64,000 nt of DNA from the NCBI GenBank assembly GCA_000827205.1, contig KN832563.1, positions 692,863-756,862 on the forward strand. Reading direction: 5' to 3'. The notes beneath the pieces are model-generated. The model was not told where the DNA came from. It worked only from the letters and a program-made list of their open reading frames with translations, and did not search any database. Below are positions 57,337 through 64,000 of this stretch, in pieces. The stretch's first letter is position 1. Each line of letters begins with the position of its first letter. The position numbers and the translations under genes were made by a program. The stretch comes from Plicaturopsis crispa FD-325 SS-3 (lineage: Eukaryota > Basidiomycota > Agaricomycetes > Amylocorticiales > Amylocorticiaceae).

Positions 57337-59119
57337 TCATGCTGCGCTATACAAGAATAAATTGTTCGTTGCCGCGATCTGAGGAGGTGGTTGAAAACAT
57401 GCATAAGTGGCTGACCAAAATGCGTGAAAGGAAAGGACACTCACGGCAATGGTGCTCTCTCGCGGATGCCAGCTGGCGTGCAATATCTTCTTATTGAAGT
57501 CGAGCGTCTCCAGCTGCATAGCGTCCCGAAGTCCACCCGGCCGCTGAGCGCCTGTCTTGACGCCAGGCTTCCCAGGAAGGGGTCCTCCGATCTTCTTTGC
57601 CTTGAACGCTGACTTGTCGGCTTGGAGCACAACATCGTTGAGGGTATCAGCATCGTATATCCGGAAGTAGTTGTGATAAGATCCAGTTAGGACATGCCTG
57701 TGCCACAGTGTGCGTCAGTACAAGGGCCTGATACGTAAAAAGGCAAAATTACGCACTTGTCGTCACCACCCCACACACACTCAAACTTGTCGAAGATACA
57801 ATCGTTTTCGTACAGGTCACAGAGTTTGCCGCGGAGGTGGTCGTGAATGGGAATCGTCTTTACTGGGCGCGTCTCCATGTTGACGTCCCAGATCTTGAGG
57901 GAAAGATAGTCGCGTGCCAGGATGTACCGGCCATCGTGGCTGAATTTGACGTCCGAGATGGATGAGATGATCTCGGAGAAGAAAGACCGCGTCGATGGGT
58001 CCTCTTCTTCCTCGAAGCCTGCACACACATTATTTTGTTAGCTGGAGAGAAGGCTGGCGCGGCGAGGTCAATTCACATTTCGCATGCCTGTCGCACAGAG
58101 CCGACTCGCGCATGTCTGCCAGCTTGATGTTGCTCTTCGAGCTCGAGTACATGAACTGGTTACATTGCGTTGGGTGAAATTCGGTCGCGGTGATCACTTC
58201 CGTGAGCTCCTCCATGTTGACGGGCTTGATGTCCACGATGTCTGCGGCGGCGTCAACATAAACACAAATAGCACAGCAGAGACGCCTGTGAACATACTGA
58301 AACTCTGATCGCTGATGTTGAGATTCCACAGGTTAATCCGGAGGTCATCTGCGGAGATATACGTCTCCTGGTCGGAGTTGACGGAGATCGAGTGGATGTG
58401 GTAAGCGTGCGCGTTCGAGTACACTTTCCGCGGGACAGCAGCGATGATGTTGTCTTGCTGCGCCATCCGCGGCAGTCGCAGATGCGATGGCGCGGTCGGC
58501 GTCGGTAGCGGCCGCGCACCGTCAAAGTGGTTGGACTCGGACACGACCCGCAACGACTTCTCGAACACCTTCCAGAGCTTGATCGTTTTGTCTGTGTGCG
58601 GTGAGCGGCGGGCGCGGAAAGTCGGGCGACGGACGGATACGCACCATTCGTGGAGAGCAGGAAATGCGCAGAGTTCTGCCGTCTGCACCACTTGATCTTG
58701 TTAATCTTCTCCTCGATCTCCAGCGACTTGAGATAGTCGAACTCGGGCTCGTGGCTCTGGAACTCGGTGTAGAACTTGTACTCGCATCCTTTTTTCTGGA
58801 GATCGATGCGCATGTCGTCATTCACGGTCCCGATCAGCATAATGCGGCGTAATCAACGCACCGACTCGTTGCGTTCGAAGAGCACGACACGACCACCCTT
58901 GTCGCCGGTGGCGAGATAGCTGCCTGTTGAGTCGAACTCGACGGTGGATATGATGTCGGCTGCGGCGTGGCGGTTGGTAAGTGCGCTACGATAAGGGCGC
59001 GAGGCGTCCCGAGACGATGGATGGATCGACCTACCTTCTGTTATATCCTCGACTTCACCCTTGTCACCAAAACACTGCGCAAAGCGCCAACCGCCTGAGC
59101 CTGAAGGGTCACTGTCCAT
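57337..59119 (-). CDS. CDC55: PP2A regulatory B subunit (B55/Cdc55)
   Basis: WD40-repeat subunit that directs protein phosphatase 2A to its substrates in mitotic exit, morphogenesis and stress signalling. Start ATG 59119 ([28 protein letters not shown]), stop TGA 57339-57337, about nine exons. Diagnostic strings: [66 protein letters not shown], the [19 protein letters not shown] block, [41 protein letters not shown] and [15 protein letters not shown], ending [12 protein letters not shown]. These are near-invariant in B55 proteins. A roughly 30-residue insertion ([19 protein letters not shown] region) follows the KLWKV repeat. Divergent from COX9. Confidence 0.94.
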
Positions 59120-59438
59120 GCTGTGTGTGTCGTTGGAGTGCAGCTATGCGCTGAGAGATGCTGACTGGCGAAATGGTGACCGTACGATATGAAACGGATC
59201 GAGGCAAGACTGTAGAGAAATACAGAGATCAGACAGGATGTGGCGCGTTTAAGAGGCAGAGTTGTAATTATAAAAGGGCACGAGTAGAACACAAGGACGG
59301 ACGGTCAGAACAAGGATATCCGAGCGCACCAAGAGCTGTGCGCCACACGACGAGCTTGACCTTGTTTGGCTCTCGCTCATTTCCCGCAACCGCCCGCCAG
59401 TCTCTCTCTTGCTCTCAAACCACATCCTCCAAATAATT
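59120..59438. promoter_or_regulatory. divergent promoter, PP2A-B55 / COX9
   Basis: 319 bases between the two start codons. Pyrimidine-rich stretch (CTCTCTCTTGCTCTC) just before the COX9 start, typical of fungal leaders. Confidence 0.45.
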
Positions 59439-59732
59439 ATGGCCATCGCTCCCATCACCGGAAAACTTAGAAAGCGTCTCTGGCTTGACCTTTCCTTTGG
59501 CATTGGTCTCGGTGTCACCTCTGCATATGCTTTCTGGTGAGCACAACACGCTCTTTATCTTGCAAACGCGGACACTAATTTCTGTCTCCAGGTATGGCTA
59601 CCACTTGAAGGCCGGTACGCTAAATGTTTCAGCACACTCTCGCTCAATCATTCGTTCTGACTCTGCCTCGCAGTACAACGGCAGGAGGAGTTTTATCTTA
59701 AACTCGAGAAGCAGAGGCAGCTGCAAGAGTAG
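59439..59732 (+). CDS. COX9: cytochrome c oxidase subunit VIIa (Cox9-like)
   Basis: Small nuclear-encoded subunit of respiratory complex IV in the mitochondrial inner membrane. Three exons (59439-59536, 59592-59614, 59674-59732) with GT-AG introns of 55 and 59 bases give exactly 59 residues, the length of yeast Cox9. The sequence begins MAIAPITGKLRKRLWLDLSF, has one membrane helix (FGIGLGVTSAYAFWYGYHL) and a charged tail (QRQEEFYLKLEKQRQLQE). The arginine/lysine-rich start before the helix suits import without a cleaved leader. It is too short and too interrupted to appear as a single open frame, but the model is clean. Confidence 0.92.
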
Positions 59733-60568
59733 ACGGCGGATATGGGGCCATTGTGTTTGTGTCGTAAATTCAATCAACACGCTGAAACCTGCACACTCCA
59801 CTGCCGTGCGATGGACCATGAGCCTACGGGTCGCTGCGACCAGAAACTCGTTCAGAGGCGATGCTGATTCTCGACCGCCAGTCTGGACCCTCCAGCAGTC
59901 TGGCTCTCCCCAGTCAACGCGCTTGCAAGACGATACACAATTGCATGGTCGATGTCTCTCCGCCATCATCGTATCAGGGAGAAAACTTGAAAGCCGGAAG
60001 GGCGCCTCAGCTCAATGGCGCTTTGCAATGCCCGAAGCATGCGCGCCGAGCTGGAAGCTGTGGTCGTATCCCGCATATGCAAAGGTGAGGATACGCTGGT
60101 CCCATGCCCACTAAACAAATCGCCTGCATGTGTGGCGGACCCGAGGTCGCGCTATACCTTTAGGAATCGGGGACGTCAGCGCAAGCCCGTTTCTGATTGA
60201 TATGCCAGGGAGAGACGCCGGCGCAATTTCCTCTCGTTACGAAGACCAGGGCCGTGCTATACTGGTCTATTCTGCGCTAGTCGACAATCCGTCGATATGC
60301 GGAGGAAAGTACAACCGTGTTAGAGGGAAATGGCCAAGCGTAAGAGGGCAGAGCAGTGTTGAACGTTGAGAAGTAGCACATGCACTCCTGTTTGACCTTT
60401 TCCTTCCCTTCCCCTGTATATCTCTCTTTCATTGGTCTGGTCGATGACAGTCCATACTTATTTTGCATAAGAAACGGTATATTATTGACGCTAGGCAGAC
60501 TATCAGTACAGCGCCCCATCCACGATTCAGCATAAAATTAAGTAGGTCATTGACAAGGAGCATGTCGT
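59733..60568. other. convergent 3' region, COX9 / J-protein
   Basis: 836 bases between two stop codons. Some frames remain open (for example part of 59,485-60,114), but translations are not recognisable. I see no gene. Confidence 0.4.
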
Positions 60569-62078
60569 TCACTTTATCAACCCTCTCCGCCTCAGCTCGT
60601 CGCAGCTCTCCACAGGCTCCTTCTCGATCGCCCTGACCTTCTCCCAGTCCGTCCCGAAGCCCAAAAACCCAATCTCCGCCTCCTTGCGCCGCTCCCTCCG
60701 CTCAATCCCCCGCTGGCACTGCGCATACATGTCCTGCGTCCACGCGCGCTCCACGTTGCCCTCAAACCGCCCCAGCGCGCCCTTCACGCCCCCCGCCGCC
60801 AGCGCCGCCGCGATTCCCGGATGGCTCGCGAACTCCCGCTCATCGACGTGGTACCGGATGCCCATGTTCGCGGTCGTGCGCGCCGCGGTGTACCGGCCCC
60901 CGGGCGCGAACGCGAAGCGCGGCTCCGGCGTCGGCGTCGGCGCAAAGAGGTTCGGCAGCGCGGAGAGCAGCGAGAACGCGAAGAGGAGGATGAGCGGCAT
61001 GAGCTGCACGAGCATCGACCGCGGCGTCGCGTCGCGCTCGGCGGCGCGCTGTGTGGGGCGCACCCGCGTTGTGCGGAAGCCGCCGGGCCCAAACGATGCG
61101 GTGAAGACTGCGTGAGCGAAGGGTCAGTGGAAGGGTCAGTGCTGCCACACACTATATACAAAAATTGACATACCAGGTCCGCCGCCACCAAATCCGCCAT
61201 TCATGCCACCACCACCGAAGAACATGTTGAACAGGTCTTCGGGGCTGACTTCGCCGTCGAATCCGCCGCCGCCGCCGCCGAATGACGTGGTGGCGAACCC
61301 GGGTGAACGAGACGGCATCCCACTCGACCGAGATTCCGGGTCAGACCCATGTTGGTCAAAGGCGGCTCGTTTTTGCGGGTCTGTGCAACGATTAGAGGTG
61401 GTCGATAATACAAAATTGTTTGCATACCTGATAAGACTTGGAAGGCTTTCGAAACCACTAGCAATGTGCAGCACCGTAAGCGCCGTCGTCAAGATGAGAA
61501 GAACGCATGACGCACTTTTGAAAGCCTCGTCTGCGCCGGGCGCTCCATTCTTATCTGGGTGTAGCGCCAGTGCCAACTGCCAGGCGGTCAATCTTCATGG
61601 CTTTCAATGAGAAATAAGGGGTGCACACCTTCCGATAGGCCTTCTTCACCTCGACCTCCTCGCAGTCCCGCTTTACGGACAGAATCTCGTAGTATTCCGT
61701 GACCTTGCACGCACGCACGCGCTTCACAACCGCATGCTGCTCCGGCGTATATTCCCTCTTCTCCCCGCCGATCCCGCCCGCCGTCCCATTCGCACTCGAC
61801 TTTGCCTTTTCCCGCGCAGCCCCCGTGCTCGTGCTGCTCGTATGCCGGTGTGATGTGCCGGCCGCAGATGGGTGTGCCTCCGTCGACGACGTGGATGCCT
61901 CCGCTGGCGCAGACGAGCCCGCCTCTGACAAGGAGGCGAGGAGTTTGTGCGCCTCGGGGGTGGAATAGAGGTTTATGGACTTCTGGGCGAAGCGTATGGC
62001 AGAGGGGATGTTGCCTGCATCGCGATGTCGCTGGGCGATGGCGAGGCTTCGCAGGGCCTCGTCCTTGTTTCCGTCCAT
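60569..62078 (-). CDS. HLJ1: ER membrane J-protein (Hlj1/DNAJB12 type)
   Basis: Tail-anchored Hsp40 that recruits cytosolic Hsp70 to the ER membrane for quality control and ERAD. Start ATG 62078 (MDGNKDEALRSLAIAQRHRD), stop TGA 60571-60569, about six exons. Order: N-terminal helical MDxNKDEAxR segment shared with DNAJB12/14; Ser/Thr/Ala-rich linker; J domain (VTEYYEILSVKRDCEEVEVKKAYRK, LALALHPDKNGAPGADEAFK with the HPD motif, DPQKRAAFDQHGSDPE); Gly/Phe region (GGGGGGFDGEVSPEDLFNMFFGGG); one membrane helix (LVQLMPLILLFAFSLLSALP); and a C-terminal DUF1977 segment with ARTTANMGIRYHVD. Divergent from the F-box gene by 218 bases. Confidence 0.92.
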
Positions 62079-62296
62079 CGCAGACAGAAGCGAACCTGGT
62101 TATCAGAGTAAGTACGCAAGCGTAGACGGTGGCGGTAACACGTCGCCTGCAGAAGTTAGAAATCGAAATTGTGATCGAGTTTCTAAGTTAGCAGATTGGA
62201 GTCCTAAGTTAACAATTATCAAATATCTATTTATTAAATAATTCACGCTTAAGAGTCATGACCAATTGAACGCTTCTGTACTTAGTTTCTGCATTC

Positions 62297-64000
62297 ATGC
62301 ACCTGACAGACCGGCCAGAGCAAGAACCAGACGAGGTGCGCGTCGAGCGTCTGGAAATGAACTGGATTCGCGTGTTAATGCTGAATGCATGTAGCTCGTC
62401 AGGTTTAGGGAAGCATGGAAAGCCGAGGTACAGCGGAAACGCGCGGCAGCCTCTGGAGATGCCCCTCTCCAGGCGTCGGCGTCAACGTCGACCTCGGATA
62501 ATGCACCCTCAAGCTCGCAGGGTCCTGCGGGAGATGCGCCCGTGGTGTCTCCACAGATCCCCAAATTAGCCGCGTCCTCGAGCCAAGTAGCGTGGTCAGA
62601 ACCCGCGACGGTACACACCTCGCACGGGGTCTCATCTGTGCCCGTGAAATTCCGCCCTGCCGTCGAGCTATACCGCCGCGCTGTTCTTCACGAGCAAAGG
62701 GGCGAAGTCGACGACGCCCTCCAACTGTACCAGAAGGCTTTCCGTTTATACGACCAGGTCGACGTAGCTTATCGCCAGCAGGAGCAAGAACAGCATAGGG
62801 CCCTCCTTGCTTCGGGACAGATTGTCGATCCGCCCAAAGCACGGCCCCGCCCGGTTTCTGGACCTCCGGTTATCGACGAAATTGCTCAAGATCTCTCCAA
62901 GATCTCTCTAAAGCGTGCGACGGGCCCCAGCGTGCTGACCACCGGTACATTTGAGAACGTCCTCGCGAGTTTCCCCGATAGACTGTCCTTCGAGCCCGAG
63001 GAAGAGGGCGAGAAAACACCCATTTCCATTCTACCAGATGAAATTCTCGTATCTATTCTCCGCACTCTCGACCACGGGACAATCGAGCGCTTTGCTACTG
63101 TGAACCGCAAAGCGCGCGTCGTCAGTTTGGACTCAGTCATTTGGAAGTATGTATAATATAGCTTGCAGTGTAAATATCTTGCTGATTTTTGAGCTCTAGG
63201 GATTTCGTAGAAGCGGTGTATAAGCCGCCGCAAGTTCCGGATGAGGAGACCGCCGCAGCTGTCATAAACCGTCATTCCCTGGATTATCGGCGCGTGTATA
63301 TCGAGCAGCCGCGGGTACGGTATGACGGGGTATATATTGCGGTATGTCACTACCTGTGCGTGTGTTCAGATCCATCCCACATATGCAACGCGTGGCTCAT
63401 GATATGTTTCTTCAGACGGCAAGGTATGAGTGAGAACGCTTGGGTCAATGTACGTGCCGTTCAGCAGAGGCGTGCAGAGGCGTACATTTATACGAGTCGC
63501 CGTAGATATCCCACTTCATCACCTATCACCGTTACCTGTAGGTTTTACATGTTCATGTCAACGCCGACGAGGCGTTTGTTTGACTCTATCTTGCAGGAGA
63601 TTCCTCCCCGACGGTCAAGTCCTGTCTCTGCTCGCGAACGATGAGGCAGACCCGCAGGAAGTCGTTCCCCAGCTGAAGCCCGCCCTGCGCATGAAGGTAC
63701 GCAGTGCCCACTCCAACTTACTGTAAGGTCGGTTCGCTCATGTCTCACATCTAGGGCCTGCTCATCGGTACATGGCAGCTTCTCGGCACCACCGTTCATG
63801 TCACCAATCTCGTCGACGCGTCCGGGAGATATCCATACCCACCACACCCGGATTCCGACTCCAACAACGCATCCCGCTACACGTTCCAAATGACGCTCGC
63901 ACTGCGGTCTCGGCCATTGGGTCGCTGGAATAAGCTAGATTTCATCGGGTACGACTCCGTCGATAGGCTGAATGGCGATGTCGTTCCATTGGCCCTGAAG
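62297..64000 (+). CDS. F-box protein, FBXO9/Pof7/Hrt3 type (3' end outside window)
   Basis: Substrate receptor of an SCF ubiquitin ligase. Start ATG 62297 (MHLTDRPEQEPDE), first intron 62336-62394, then ELVRFREAWKAEVQRKR. A TPR-like segment (AVELYRRAVLHEQRGEVDDALQLYQKAFRLY) precedes the F-box (PISILPDEILVSILRTLDHGTIERFATVNRKARVV...WK). After it: VYIEQPRVRYDGVYIAVCHY, LRQGMSENAWVN, ISHFITYHRYLRFLPDGQVLSLL, and the beta-rich GLLIGTWQLLGTTVHVTNLVD...YTFQMTLALRSRPLGRWNKLDF. Splicing between 63340 and 63600 uses four short introns that I could place. The sequence runs off the right edge in frame; about 60-100 residues are probably missing. N-terminal residues 20-60 are low-complexity Ala/Ser. Confidence 0.9.

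Noticed and set aside
59485-60114. 209-codon frame overlapping COX9
   Set aside because: It runs through the two COX9 introns in another frame and has no similarity I recognise; the three-exon COX9 model explains the region.

Overview
ORGANISM. The window looks like a basidiomycete chromosome, most likely an Agaricomycete (mushroom or polypore type). Genes on the right are broken by many 45-70 base GT-AG introns, often with CTAAC-like branch sites. There is an ergosterol gene (ERG4), a basidiomycete-style NACHT gene, and many Class I/II mobile elements. Assignments rest on reading the translations and recalling families; no searches were run.

LEFT HALF (1 to about 33 kb): accessory DNA with almost no ordinary genes. 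Its main component is a dispersed family of what I call spliced GC-rich minisatellite units (A-I): A 1120-3290(+), B 3851-4640(+), C 5245-6810(-), D 7250-8860(+), E 9640-11290(-), F 11890-13530(+), G 21890-23950(-), I 27780-28560(+), H 31170-32575(+). The clear members share a short exon carrying a stem-loop 19-30 bases before a GTAAGT-type donor, a 54-59 base intron with a CTAAC branch site, a 0.7-1.7 kb CpG-rich minisatellite domain and, in five units, an AATAAA. Stem sequences differ between copies but pairing is kept, including U.G pairs that are valid only on the inferred transcribed strand. I do not recognise this family. C/D and E/F are divergent pairs.

A NEST OF TRANSPOSONS lies at 19.2-31.2 kb. 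A hAT-like MITE (8-bp duplication) abuts a pogo (Tc1/mariner) element of about 11 kb. The pogo transposase gene is split by two elements sharing CATCAGGAAAA ends (3.9 kb and 1.95 kb, with unit G and unit I as cargo) and by a short LTR element. Taking each insertion out at its target duplication leaves one continuous 928-codon frame: pogo transposase, acidic Ser/Asp tract, coiled coil, SAP-like domain and Pro/Asn-rich tail. Two assembly gaps (10491-10722, 29414-29540) sit between near-identical flanks, so they are probably allelic or collapsed-repeat joins. A second young TRIM-like LTR element interrupts unit A.

RIGHT HALF (33.2-64 kb): compact, mostly intact housekeeping genes. In order: a truncated NACHT/NLR-like gene (+), phosphoglucomutase (-), an allantoate-permease-type MFS transporter (-), 5-oxoprolinase (+), ERG4 C-24(28) sterol reductase (+), ATP-dependent NAD(P)H-hydrate dehydratase (-), a COMT-type O-methyltransferase (-), a ZW10/Dsl1 tethering subunit (+), PP2A B55 regulatory subunit (-), COX9/subunit VIIa (+), an Hlj1/DNAJB12-type ER J-protein (-), and an FBXO9/Pof7-type F-box protein (+, runs off the right edge). 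The transporter and 5-oxoprolinase are divergent over a 722-base shared promoter and may act together on 5-oxoproline or a related amide. The ZW10-like protein carries an acidic, tryptophan-rich segment resembling the COPI-binding lasso of yeast Dsl1.
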